DNA of 64,000 nucleotides, taken from assembly GCA_013823325.1 (NCBI GenBank), contig PNLY01000012.1, positions 23,441 to 87,440 on the forward strand, in the 5' to 3' direction. The notes under the pieces were generated by a model. The model was not told the DNA's origin and ran no database searches. It saw only the letters and a list, made by a program, of their open reading frames with translations. Position numbers and translations under genes: made by a program. This DNA is from Methylobacterium sp. GTDB lineage: Bacteria; Pseudomonadota; Alphaproteobacteria; Rhizobiales; Beijerinckiaceae. Below are positions 1 through 7,981 of this stretch, piece by piece. The first letter of the stretch is position 1, and each line of letters starts with the position of its first letter.

Positions 1-161
1 ATCGCAAGGTCTATCTCGCCTATTCGACCGAGCGGCCGATGACGGCGGCGGCTCGCGCCATCGGCCAGCTCTCCTGGGAGATTCTGCGTGGCCTCGTCGC
101 CGACGAGCGCTGGACCGCGACGCTCGGCGACGAGACCGATCCACCCGCCTTATACGGTTGA
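1..161 (+). CDS. LysR-family transcriptional regulator, C-terminal end (partial)
   Basis: An open frame enters from the left edge (codons in phase with base 3) and stops at a TGA at 159-161. About 52 residues remain. The stretch around residues 1-30 (Arg-Lys-Val-Tyr-Leu-Ala-Tyr-Ser, then an Arg-Pro-Met-Thr segment and a Leu/Trp-rich helix) resembles the last strand and helix of the substrate-binding domain of LysR-type regulators, where 'RPLSPAARAF'-like sequence is common. The DNA-binding domain lies outside the window, so the assignment rests on a short tail. It reads toward the alcohol dehydrogenase, 73 bases downstream. Confidence 0.5.
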   Translation, partial: RKVYLAYSTERPMTAAARAIGQLSWEILRGLVADERWTATLGDETDPPALYG

Positions 162-234
162 TCGGGATTTCGTCTTTGACAGGCGATGGGTCGGGGTCGA
201 ACACTCCGGGCAGATCAGCTCACGAGGACACGCC

Positions 235-1359
235 TTGAAGACCCGCGCCGCCGTGCTGCACGCCAGCCCCGTCACCGCGCCCTATGCGCAGTCGAAGCCG
301 CTCCGGATCGAGGAGGTCGAGCTCGCTCCACCGGCGATGGGCGAAGTGCTGGTCAGGGTCCGCGCCGCGGGCCTCTGCCATTCCGACCTCTCGGTGATCG
401 ACGGCAACAGGCCCCGGCCGGTGCCGATGGTGCTCGGCCATGAGGCGGCCGGCGAGGTCGAGGAGGTCGGCCCCGGCGTCGCCGACCTCGAGAAGGGCGA
501 CCGCGTCGTCATGGTCTTCGTGCCCTCCTGCGGCCATTGCGCGCCGTGCAGCGAGGGGCGCCCTGCCTTGTGCGAGCCAGGCAATGCCGCCAATGGCGTT
601 GGCGAGTTGATGGCGGGCGGGCGCCGGCTGTCGCAGAACGGCAAGCCGGTCAATCACCATGTCGGCGTCTCCGCCTTCGCCGAGCACACGGTGATGTCGC
701 GCCATTCGCTGGTGAAGATCGAGGCCGAGATCCCGCACGAGATCGCCGCGCTGTTCGGCTGCGCCGTGCTGACCGGCGTCGGCGCGGCCGTGAACACCGC
801 CAAGGTCCGCGCCGGCGAGACGGCTGCGGTGGTCGGGCTCGGCGGCGTCGGCCTCTCCGCCCTGCTCGGCGCCGTCGCCTGCGGCGCCTCGCGCGTGATC
901 GCCGTCGATCTCTCGGACGAGAAGCTCAGGGTCGCCCGCGAGCTCGGCGCGACCGACACCTTCAATGCCGGCGCGCCCGATGTCGTCGAGGCGATCCGCG
1001 CGACGACCAAGGGTGGCGTCGACCACGGGCTGGAGATGGCTGGCTCGGTGAAGGCGCTGGAGCTCGCCTACCAGATCACGCGGCGCGGCGGCACGACCAC
1101 CACGGCTGGCCTCGCCAATCCCTCGCATACCATGGCCCTGGCGCCGGTCCGGCTCGTCGGCGAGGAACGGACGCTGAAGGGCTCCTATGTCGGCTCCTGC
1201 ATCCCGGTGCGCGACATTCCCCGCTTCATCGACCTCTATCAGCGCGGCCGGCTGCCGGTCGACAAGCTCTGGACCAGCTCGAGCCCGCTCCACGGTATCA
1301 ACGAAGGCTTCGACGCGCTCAACGAAGGCCGGACGATCCGGCACGTCATCCAGATGTGA
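235..1359 (+). CDS. zinc-dependent alcohol dehydrogenase (MDR family)
   Basis: A 374-residue medium-chain dehydrogenase that should oxidise an alcohol with NAD(P)+ in the cytoplasm. Catalytic zinc ligands are visible as Cys48 (GLCHSDL) and His69-Glu70 (LGHEAAGEV), with a third Cys in the FGCAVLTG segment. Four structural-zinc cysteines sit at 99, 102, 105 and 113 (CGHCAPC...LC). The Rossmann fold begins at GLGGVGLSAL. The frame is open upstream to base 88, but homology begins at the TTG at 235 (M-K-T-R-A-A-V-L), which follows a GAGGA ribosome site, so TTG is chosen. Four structural cysteines put it near the class III/benzyl-alcohol-type branch; the substrate is not evident. Confidence 0.88.
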   Translation: MKTRAAVLHASPVTAPYAQSKPLRIEEVELAPPAMGEVLVRVRAAGLCHSDLSVIDGNRPRPVPMVLGHEAAGEVEEVGPGVADLEKGDRVVMVFVPSCGHCAPCSEGRPALCEPGNAANGVGELMAGGRRLSQNGKPVNHHVGVSAFAEHTVMSRHSLVKIEAEIPHEIAALFGCAVLTGVGAAVNTAKVRAGETAAVVGLGGVGLSALLGAVACGASRVIAVDLSDEKLRVARELGATDTFNAGAPDVVEAIRATTKGGVDHGLEMAGSVKALELAYQITRRGGTTTTAGLANPSHTMALAPVRLVGEERTLKGSYVGSCIPVRDIPRFIDLYQRGRLPVDKLWTSSSPLHGINEGFDALNEGRTIRHVIQM

Positions 1360-1361
1360 AA

Positions 1362-1507
1362 CGTCATTCCGGGGCGCCGCGAAGCGGCGAGCCTGGAACC
1401 CAGAACCGATGCCGTCTCCGAAAGAGGCTGGGCATCTCCAGTGCTATCGAGAACCCGCATCGGTTCTGGGTTCCGGGCTCAGGCCTGCGGCCTGCCCCGG
1501 AATGACG
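1362..1507. repeat. palindromic intergenic repeat, family A (146 bp)
   Basis: A long imperfect inverted repeat. The outer arms CGTCATTCCGGGG (1362-1374) and CCCCGGAATGACG (1495-1507) are perfect complements over 13 bp. An inner pair, GGAACCCAGAACCGATGC near 1395-1412 and its complement near 1458-1475, is perfect over 18 bp. The element lies between the convergent alcohol dehydrogenase and MFS genes and could fold into a long hairpin acting as a two-way terminator. The right arm also encodes the last ~21 codons of the MFS gene. A partial copy of this family recurs at 60262-60317. Confidence 0.85.
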
Positions 1508-2670
1508 GAGCGCGTCGCCAGCGCTGCGGCAAGGGCCGCGACCAGCATCAGCGCGACCGCGAGCCCGGCAAGCGCCGGGAAGCCGGCACGCGCATAGAGC
1601 GGCCCGAAGCCCGTCGTCCCGGCGAAGAGCGCGAGATAGGTGACGCCGCTGTTGAGGCCCATGATCGCGCCGCGGCGGCTGGGATCGAGCGAAGCCAGCC
1701 GCAGGATCAGCACATTCAACGCCGCGTGGTTGGCCATGCCCCAGAAGAAAACGACGGCGAGCAGCGCCAGGTAGGAAGCCGAAGCGACCGTCATCACCAG
1801 ATAGACGCCACCGACAATCGTGAAGAACAGCGGCAGCAGGCGGGCGGGGCCGAGGCGGTCGATCCAGCGGTCGAGGAAGGTCGTCGCGCCGAAGCCGAGA
1901 CCGTAGCAGAGCGCGAGCAGGCCGCCGGCACTGACCGGCAGGCCGAGCCCACGATGCAGGTGGTCGCCGACATAGGCGTAGACGCCATAGAACGAGGCCA
2001 TGAAGGCGGCGCAGGCGAGCAGCAGCGGCGCAATGCCGGGAACGCGCAGGGCCGAGAGCGGAGACGGCGCCCCACGCCCGGTCGCGTTGCCAGCCGCGGT
2101 CAGCTTCGTGGTTCCTGCCATGGCGGCGAGACCGGCGACGACGACGATGGCGTAGACCATGCGCCAGCCCAGGAGATCGGCGATCACCGCCGAGAGCGAG
2201 ACGCCGGCGACCATGCTAAGCGTCCAACCGAACAGGACGATGCCGAGCGTGTCGCTTTCGCGGCCGGCAGGCGCCGCCAGCGCGGCAAGCGTGTAGATCG
2301 CCGGCAATGCGAGGCCGGCTGCGAGCCCGGCCAGCAATTGCGCGCCGACGAAGGCCGGCAGGACCGGCGCCGCTCCGCTCGCCGCAAGCGCGGCCAGGAA
2401 GGCCAGCAGCGCATAGCGCAAGACCCGCCCCGCGCCGAAGCGGTCGATCAGCCCGGCGAGCAGCAGGGCGCTCGCCGCAGTGCCGATCCCGAAAGCGGCC
2501 GAGGCCGTCATCACCGCCGGCACGCCGCTGGCGAAACTCTCAGCGACGCGCGGCGCGATCGGCCCCAGGGCCAGCGAGTTGGCGCCGACGAGGCCGATGC
2601 ACAGGCAGAGCGCATAGGCTGCCGCGGGGATGCGATGTACTTCCGAGGTTGTTTGATTTTCATTCGACAT
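1444..2670 (-). CDS. MFS transporter
   Basis: A 408-residue, strongly hydrophobic protein with about twelve predicted membrane segments, typical of the major facilitator superfamily. Early motifs fit this: a short polar N-terminus, a helix with GLVGANSLALGP, then a PxxMTASAAFGIGTAASALLLAGLIDRFG segment (split by the helix 2-3 loop) matching MFS motif A. Likely an inner-membrane exporter of a small molecule. It is divergent from an Lrp/AsnC regulator 48 bases away, suggesting control by that regulator, as seen for amino-acid exporters. The last ~21 codons lie in the palindromic repeat at 1362-1507, so the natural C-terminus was probably replaced when the repeat inserted. Confidence 0.85.
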   Translation of the reverse strand: MSNENQTTSEVHRIPAAAYALCLCIGLVGANSLALGPIAPRVAESFASGVPAVMTASAAFGIGTAASALLLAGLIDRFGAGRVLRYALLAFLAALAASGAAPVLPAFVGAQLLAGLAAGLALPAIYTLAALAAPAGRESDTLGIVLFGWTLSMVAGVSLSAVIADLLGWRMVYAIVVVAGLAAMAGTTKLTAAGNATGRGAPSPLSALRVPGIAPLLLACAAFMASFYGVYAYVGDHLHRGLGLPVSAGGLLALCYGLGFGATTFLDRWIDRLGPARLLPLFFTIVGGVYLVMTVASASYLALLAVVFFWGMANHAALNVLILRLASLDPSRRGAIMGLNSGVTYLALFAGTTGFGPLYARAGFPALAGLAVALMLVAALAAALATRSVIPGQAAGLSPEPRTDAGSR

Positions 2671-2693
2671 TTCGACAGAATGACCGAATGAAA
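2658..2693. promoter_or_regulatory. inverted repeat between MFS and Lrp genes, candidate operator
   Basis: TTTCATTCG (2658-2666) and its exact complement CGAATGAAA (2685-2693) form a 9-bp dyad with an 18-bp spacer. It spans the MFS start codon (2668-2670) and ends 25 bases before the regulator start. The AT-rich arms in an otherwise G+C-rich setting and the divergent layout fit an autoregulatory Lrp/AsnC site. Inference from position and symmetry only. Confidence 0.45.
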
Positions 2694-2718
2694 TTCTGGA
2701 TCAATCGAGGATCAACGA

Positions 2719-3273
2719 ATGCTCGAAAAAACAGATGGGGTTCGGCGCAGCCGCGGAGCCGAGCGCGAACTCGATGCGATGGACCGAAAGCTGTTAGGCA
2801 TCCTGGTTGAGGATGCGACGATCAGCTACGCCGATCTCGGCGAGCGCGTCGGCCTGTCGCCGCCGGCGGCGCATGAGCGGGTCAAGAGGCTGCGGCGCTC
2901 AGGCGTCATCAAGCGGGTCGCGGCGCTGATCGAGCCCGAGGCGACCGGCAAGACGCTGCTCGCTTTCGTCCATGTCGATACCACCGGCTGGGGCAAGACC
3001 ACGACGCTCTTGGCGATCGAGGCACATCCGGAGGTCGAGGAGATCCATTCGGTCGCCGGCGACACCTGCATGATGCTAAAAGTGCGGACCGAGAGCACGC
3101 ATGCGCTCGAAGGCCTGCTGGCGAAGATCTACGACGTGCCCGGCGTCACCGCGACGCGCAGCTATGTCGTGCTCTCGACCTATTTGGAGCGGCCGGTCCA
3201 GCCCGGCATCACCGGCGAATGGCCGGGGCGGGTGAAGGATCCCCGGCTGCCGGCCCCAGCCGGCGCGGGCTGA
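2719..3273 (+). CDS. Lrp/AsnC-family transcriptional regulator
   Basis: A 184-residue regulator. The N-terminal helix-turn-helix (about residues 20-75: LDAMDRKLLGILVEDA, LGERVGLSPPAAHERVKRL) is the classical AsnC-type HTH, and the C-terminal half (about 85-165) is the RAM ligand-binding domain with the typical VAGDTCMMLKV strand. Members usually sense amino acids and form octamers. A GAGG ribosome site lies 8 bases before the ATG at 2719; a later ATG at 2779 would still leave the HTH nearly complete. The divergent MFS gene is the obvious target. The final ~20 residues (Pro/Gly-rich) look like a non-conserved tail. Confidence 0.92.
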   Translation: MLEKTDGVRRSRGAERELDAMDRKLLGILVEDATISYADLGERVGLSPPAAHERVKRLRRSGVIKRVAALIEPEATGKTLLAFVHVDTTGWGKTTTLLAIEAHPEVEEIHSVAGDTCMMLKVRTESTHALEGLLAKIYDVPGVTATRSYVVLSTYLERPVQPGITGEWPGRVKDPRLPAPAGAG

Positions 3274-3276
3274 ACC

Positions 3277-4005
3277 TCAGCCGTACATGGCGGAGGTTCC
3301 CGCCGGCTTCGCCGCGAACGGCACCTTGAGATGATGCAGCCGCAGCGGCTGGTGCAGGACATAGCCGCCCTTGTCGTGATCCGACAGTGCCTCGAAGCGC
3401 GCGAGCAGCTTGCCGCGCGCTGCCTGCGCCCGCTCCTCGCGAGCGGGATCGATCACGACGGCACGCTCCAGGAAGGCCTCGGCATCGCGAAACGTTTCGA
3501 TGCGGTCGTATTCGATCTGCCTGATCTCGCTGACGATGCCGAGGCGCCTCGCCCTGACGATCGCATCCTGTGCGGCCTGCCGGACCTCGGTCTCATCCTC
3601 GATCAGTCGCAGCGCATCGAAGAACGATCCTTCCGACAGGGATTCGACGACGATGACGCTGCCACCCTTGCCGACGACGCGCGCGGCCTCCTCCAGCGCC
3701 AGCAGCATGTCGGGGATGGGGATATGGTGCAGGCTGTTGAGGAAGATCGCGGCGTGCATGCTGGCATCGCCGAAGGGCAGGAGCTGGGCGCAGCCCTGCT
3801 TCAGCGCGGCCTTCGGCACGAGCGTCTGCGCGACCTCCAGCATCGCCTCGTCCGGATCGAGCCCGGCAACACTGGCGCCTCGCTCGGCCAGCGCCTGCAG
3901 CAGATTGCCCCGGCCGCAGCCGATATCGAGGATGCGCCGGCCCTGCAGGGGCGCAAGTAATCCTCCCAGGATCTCGACGGTATCGCCTGCCGGCAGCATC
4001 CACAT
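3277..4005 (-). CDS. class I SAM-dependent methyltransferase
   Basis: A 242-residue cytoplasmic methyltransferase. Motif I, RILDIGCGRGNLLQAL, lies near residues 23-38, followed by an acidic strand end (VAGLDPDEAMLEVA) that binds the SAM ribose, and the FLNSLHHIP strand of motif post-II. The arrangement is that of the Methyltransf_11/25 families. The substrate is unknown. It ends three bases from the convergent Lrp-type gene, and no terminator is visible between the two. No convincing ribosome site precedes the ATG at 4005; an internal ATG at 3999 is equally possible. Confidence 0.82.
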   Translation of the reverse strand: MWMLPAGDTVEILGGLLAPLQGRRILDIGCGRGNLLQALAERGASVAGLDPDEAMLEVAQTLVPKAALKQGCAQLLPFGDASMHAAIFLNSLHHIPIPDMLLALEEAARVVGKGGSVIVVESLSEGSFFDALRLIEDETEVRQAAQDAIVRARRLGIVSEIRQIEYDRIETFRDAEAFLERAVVIDPAREERAQAARGKLLARFEALSDHDKGGYVLHQPLRLHHLKVPFAAKPAGTSAMYG

Positions 4006-4112
4006 GGGTCAATCAATGCTTGCGCCCGCAAGGGGGCGCAAGACCTGTTCGCTTGCGATCCCAAGCTACTCCCTATGGATGAACAACCTGGCCGCGATCT
4101 ACTGGTTCCGCC

Positions 4113-5546
4113 TCACCCGTGCTTATGCACGATGGTCTTGGCGACGGCGAACTCCTCCAGCGCCATGAAGCCCTTCTCGCGGCCATGGCCGCTCCTGCCG
4201 GTTCCGCCGAAGGGCAATTCGATGCCGCCGCCGGCGCCATAGCCGTTGATGAAGACCTGACCGGCCCGGACGCGCTTGGCGACGCGCTGCTGGCGCCCGC
4301 CATTATTGGTCCAGACGCCGGCGACGAGACCGTACGGCGTGGCGTTGGCGAGCTTCACCGCATCCTCCTCGTCGTCGAAGGAGAAGGCTGCGAGCACGGG
4401 CCCGAAGACCTCCTCCTGCTCCAGCCGGTTGCCGCGCGGCACCTGACCGAACAGGGTCGGGGTGACGTAGAAGCCGCCATTGGGCACGCCCTGGGCGATC
4501 GCGCCCTCGGCGAGGACCGGGATGCCCTGCTCGCGAGCCTGGTCGACGAAGCTCTGCACCCGGCCGCGCTGCTTGGCGTTGATCACCGGGCCGCAATCGA
4601 GATCCATCTCGGGCGTGCCGGCGCGCAGCTTGGAGAACTGCCTGGCGACGGCGCCGACGAAGTCGTCATAGACGGTCTTCTGCACCAGCACGCGGCTGCC
4701 GGCCGAGCAGGTCTGGCCGGTGTTCTGGACGATCGCCTTGCAGACGATCGGCACGGCGGCATCGAAATCGGCATCGTCGAAGACGATCTGGGGCGACTTG
4801 CCGCCGAGTTCGAGCGTGCAGGTGATGAAGTTGTCGGCGCAGGCCTTCTGGATGATCTGGCCGACCTGCGGCGAACCGGTGAAGGAGATGAAACCGACGC
4901 CGGGATTGCGGCAGAGCGCCTCGCCTGCCTCATGGCCGCGGCCGGTGACGATATTGATCGCGCCGTCCGGAAAGCCGACCTCCGTAGCGAGCTCGGCGAG
5001 GCGAAGCGCGGTCTGGCAGGCATCCTCGGCCGGCTTCAGCACCACCGCATTGCCCATGGCGAGCGAAGCGGTCAGCGAGCGGCCGAACATCTGCGCCGGA
5101 TAGTTCCAGGGCAGGATATGGCCGGTGACGCCATAGGGCTCGTGCACGACGCTGACATTGTAGCCGTTGAGGAACGGAATGATGTGGCCGTGGACCTTGT
5201 CGGCCGCGCCGCCATAGAACTCGAAATAGCGCACGGTCGCCTCGATATCGGCGCGCGCCTGCGCCATCGGCTTGCCGGTGTCCTGCGCCTCGATTCGCGC
5301 CAGTTCGTCGAAATGGTCCTGGACCTTGAGCGCGAGCTTGGAGATCAGCCGGCCGCGCTCGGCCGCCGTCAATTTGCCCCAGGCGCCCTCATAGGCGGCG
5401 CGGGCAGCGCGCACCGCATCGTCGATGTCATCGGCGTTGCCGCAGGCGATGCGGGTGAATTCCTCGCCGGTCGCCGGCGCGAGCACCGCCATGGTCTCGC
5501 CGGTGCGGCCGGCGACGTGCCGGCCGTTGATGAAATGCTGGGTCAT
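4113..5546 (-). CDS. aldehyde dehydrogenase family protein
   Basis: A full-length (477-residue) NAD(P)+-dependent aldehyde dehydrogenase. The coenzyme-binding segment GHILPWNYPAQM and the VLKPAED strand are present, the general-base Glu lies in TLELGGKSP, and the catalytic Cys in NTGQTCSAGSR. The C-terminal GGIELPFGGTGRSGHGREKG segment is typical of the betaine/4-aminobutyraldehyde-like branch, but the substrate cannot be fixed from sequence. The gene follows livF by 38 bases on the same strand and probably belongs to the transporter operon, so it likely oxidises an aldehyde derived from the imported compound. Confidence 0.9.
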   Translation of the reverse strand: MTQHFINGRHVAGRTGETMAVLAPATGEEFTRIACGNADDIDDAVRAARAAYEGAWGKLTAAERGRLISKLALKVQDHFDELARIEAQDTGKPMAQARADIEATVRYFEFYGGAADKVHGHIIPFLNGYNVSVVHEPYGVTGHILPWNYPAQMFGRSLTASLAMGNAVVLKPAEDACQTALRLAELATEVGFPDGAINIVTGRGHEAGEALCRNPGVGFISFTGSPQVGQIIQKACADNFITCTLELGGKSPQIVFDDADFDAAVPIVCKAIVQNTGQTCSAGSRVLVQKTVYDDFVGAVARQFSKLRAGTPEMDLDCGPVINAKQRGRVQSFVDQAREQGIPVLAEGAIAQGVPNGGFYVTPTLFGQVPRGNRLEQEEVFGPVLAAFSFDDEEDAVKLANATPYGLVAGVWTNNGGRQQRVAKRVRAGQVFINGYGAGGGIELPFGGTGRSGHGREKGFMALEEFAVAKTIVHKHG

Positions 5547-5584
5547 GATGGTCTCCGTCTACGGCGATGCCGTCTCGTATCGTC

Positions 5585-6280
5585 TCAATGCAATCCGGCG
5601 GCAGCAAGCGAGCTTTCGGCCAATTGCGTTTCGCTGACCTCGCCGCGCTCGATCGCATAAGCGCGGCCTGCGAAGTTGCGCAGCAGACTGGGGTTGGATT
5701 CGGTGATCAGCAAGGCGATGTCGGGATGGCTGTCGCGCAGAGCGCGCAGGGCGGCCGCGTAGCGATTGGCCAAGACCGGAGCGAGGCCCTGGAAGGGCTC
5801 GTCGAGCAGGATGACGCGGCTGCCGACCATCAGCGCCCGGGCGAGCGCCGCCATCTTGCCCTGCCCGCCGGAGAGCCCCGCCGCCGGCCTCTGGCGCAGA
5901 TCGGCGAGCTCGGGCAGTACCGCATAGATGCGCTCCAGCCTTCTTACGATCTCCGCCTCGCCGAGCTTCATCACCTCGGCCGGCAGGCGGATATTTTCCT
6001 CGATGGTGAAGGTCGAGAACAGCCGGCGATCCTCGGGCGCATAGCCGATGCCAAGGCGCGGCCGCTCATGCGCCTTCACGCTGTCGAGCGGCTTGCCATC
6101 GAAGCTGATCGCGCCGCCGGTCACCGTCATGAAGCCCATGATCGCGCGCAGCAGGCTGGTCTTGCCGGCGCCGTTGCGGCCGATGAGGGCGACGGTCGCG
6201 CCCTCCTCCAGCGACAGCGAGGCCCGGCGCAGCACCTGCACGCCTTCGATCTCAGCCGAGAGCTCCTTGATCTCCAGCAT
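5585..6280 (-). CDS. livF: ABC transporter ATP-binding protein, LivF type
   Basis: A 231-residue ATPase of a branched-chain amino acid/amide-type (HAAT) importer. Walker A is GRNGAGKTS (near residue 36), the signature is LSGGQGKMAAL and Walker B is VILLDEPFQGLAP. Length and the early EIEGVQVLRRASL strand fit LivF rather than the longer LivG. It sits last among the transporter genes, one base after livG, so translation is probably coupled. With LivG it should form the cytoplasmic ATPase pair under LivH/LivM. The family imports amino acids but also amides, urea and aromatic acids, so the symbol denotes subunit type, not proven substrate. Confidence 0.9.
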   Translation of the reverse strand: MLEIKELSAEIEGVQVLRRASLSLEEGATVALIGRNGAGKTSLLRAIMGFMTVTGGAISFDGKPLDSVKAHERPRLGIGYAPEDRRLFSTFTIEENIRLPAEVMKLGEAEIVRRLERIYAVLPELADLRQRPAAGLSGGQGKMAALARALMVGSRVILLDEPFQGLAPVLANRYAAALRALRDSHPDIALLITESNPSLLRNFAGRAYAIERGEVSETQLAESSLAAAGLH

Positions 6281-6281
6281 C

Positions 6282-7031
6282 TCAGACCCCCACCCCGATC
6301 ACGGTCTCGCGCACCTCCGGATGGCTGAGGATCTCCTCCGGCGTGCCCTGATGGGCGATGCGCCCGCCGGTCCAGACCGCGACGCGATTGGCGTAGCGGG
6401 CGACCACGTCCATGTCGTGCTCGACGAAGACCGCCGTGGTGGCGCGGGCGTCGAGTACGCGGGTCAACGTGTCCATCACCTGGAACTTCTCGGTCGAGGA
6501 CACCCCGCTGGTCGGCTCATCCATGAAGATCAGCTTCGGTTCGAGCGCGAGCGCGACGGCGATGTCGATCAGCTTGCGCATGCCCTCCGGCAGTTCGCGG
6601 ACAATGCGGTTGCCGGTCTCCTTCAGGCCGACCAGATCAAGCAGCGCCCACATCTCCTCGGCTTTGGGGTGGCGCTGCATGGCGAGGAAGGGCGACCAGG
6701 AGCCTTCGCGCGCCGAGAGCGCCAGCAACAGGTTCTCGATAACGGTGTTGTCGAGGAAGAGCTGCGGGATCTGGAAGGAACGGCCGATGCCGAGGCGGGT
6801 GATCGCCTGCGGCGAGAGGCGCGTCACATCCTCCCCATTGAAGACCACGCGGCCGGATTGCGGCTTGAGATAGCCGGTGCAGAGATTGATGAAGGTGGTC
6901 TTGCCGGCGCCGTTCGGGCCGATGATGGCGATGCGCTCGTTCGCCATGACCTTGAGCGAGGCGCCGTTCGCCGCCTGCACGCCGCCGAAGCGCAGGCTGA
7001 GGTCGTCCGCCTCGAGGATGACGCCGCTCAT
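6282..7031 (-). CDS. livG: ABC transporter ATP-binding protein, LivG type
   Basis: A 249-residue ATPase partner of LivF. Walker A is GPNGAGKTTF (near residue 38), Walker B LIFMDEPTSGVSS, and the switch His lies in FVEHDMDVV. The C-loop is unusual: where most ABC ATPases have LS(G/Y)GQ, this reads ELPEGMRKLIDIA, lacking the Ser-Gly-Gly-Gln core. I recall similar 'LPHGMRK'-like loops in a LivG subgroup, so it is probably functional but asymmetric. The start overlaps the livM stop as ATGA (7028-7031), indicating translational coupling. Confidence 0.9.
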   Translation of the reverse strand: MSGVILEADDLSLRFGGVQAANGASLKVMANERIAIIGPNGAGKTTFINLCTGYLKPQSGRVVFNGEDVTRLSPQAITRLGIGRSFQIPQLFLDNTVIENLLLALSAREGSWSPFLAMQRHPKAEEMWALLDLVGLKETGNRIVRELPEGMRKLIDIAVALALEPKLIFMDEPTSGVSSTEKFQVMDTLTRVLDARATTAVFVEHDMDVVARYANRVAVWTGGRIAHQGTPEEILSHPEVRETVIGVGV

Positions 7032-7981
7032 CGCCCGCCCTCCTCGCGCTGCGGTTTCGCACCCTTGCCCGCGACGATGCCGTAGAGGCCCGCTGGGGCG
7101 AAGAAGATGATGACCAGCAGCATGACGCCGAGCACCGCGTGCCAGGTCTCGGGCGCATAGACCGCCGCATAGCCGCGGATGATCTGGAACATCAGCGCGC
7201 CGAGGAAGGGCCCGGCGACGCCGCCGATGCCGCCCAAAATCGCGATGAAGACGAACTCACCGGAGCGGACCCAGTAGGCCAGCTCGGGCGTGACGTGGCC
7301 GGAAACCAGCGCGATGATCGCGCCGCCCAGTCCGGCCAGCAGGCCGGAGAGCAGATAGGCGCCGTAGAGCACCTTGCGCGGCGAGACGCCGAGATATTCT
7401 AGCCGCGTCTCGTTCGACTTGATCGCCTCCAGCGCCTTGCCGCCGGGCGAGAGCAGGTAGCGCCCGACGAAGAGCGCAGCGACGATGCAGAGCACCAGCG
7501 TGACGTAGAAGGTCGCGAGCTCGAACTGCTCGCGACCGAATTCGAGGCCGGCGAAGGTCGGCCGCGGCACGCGCTTGCCGTCGGCGCCCCCGGTGATCGG
7601 GAAGAGCTTCTCCAGCAGCGAAAAGAATACCATCGAGATGGCGAGGTTGAGCATGCCGAAGAAGATCGCGCGGTAGCGCACGACGAAGAGACCGACGATC
7701 GCGGCGAGCAGGCCCGAGGCCGCCATGCCGACCGGGATCAGGATCAACGCCTCGTGGCCGACCTTGGCCGCGGCCAGGAAAGCGACGGCATAGGCGCTGA
7801 ATGAGAAGAACAGGCCATGGCCGAATGAGACCTGGCCGGCGCGCAGCAGCACCATGATGCCGAGCGCTGCCAATCCCTCGCACAAGGCCACGGTCAGGAT
7901 CACCGTCGACCAGGGCGAGAACAGCGGGAAGACCGCGAGCGCTGCGATCAGCGCGAGGCCGAAGACGAGCTGGCGCGCCAT
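7028..7981 (-). CDS. livM: branched-chain amino acid/amide ABC transporter permease, LivM type
   Basis: A 317-residue integral membrane permease with eight or more hydrophobic segments. The central GLSGLLAGLGGAIIAL-like helix region and the conserved SGEFVFIAILGGIGGVAGPFLG block near residues 230-250 are the LivM/LivH transmembrane signature. The frame also opens with a GTG one codon upstream (7984), but the ATG at 7981 has an AGGAAGG ribosome site at good spacing and overlaps the livH stop as TGATG, so it is preferred. It forms the translocation pore with LivH. Confidence 0.9.
   Translation of the reverse strand: MARQLVFGLALIAALAVFPLFSPWSTVILTVALCEGLAALGIMVLLRAGQVSFGHGLFFSFSAYAVAFLAAAKVGHEALILIPVGMAASGLLAAIVGLFVVRYRAIFFGMLNLAISMVFFSLLEKLFPITGGADGKRVPRPTFAGLEFGREQFELATFYVTLVLCIVAALFVGRYLLSPGGKALEAIKSNETRLEYLGVSPRKVLYGAYLLSGLLAGLGGAIIALVSGHVTPELAYWVRSGEFVFIAILGGIGGVAGPFLGALMFQIIRGYAAVYAPETWHAVLGVMLLVIIFFAPAGLYGIVAGKGAKPQREEGGR

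Noticed and set aside
4119-5660. Long plus-strand open frame antisense to the aldehyde dehydrogenase
   Set aside because: G+C-rich genes leave long open antisense frames; its product is Arg/Gly/Asp-rich low complexity and the minus strand encodes a full family member.
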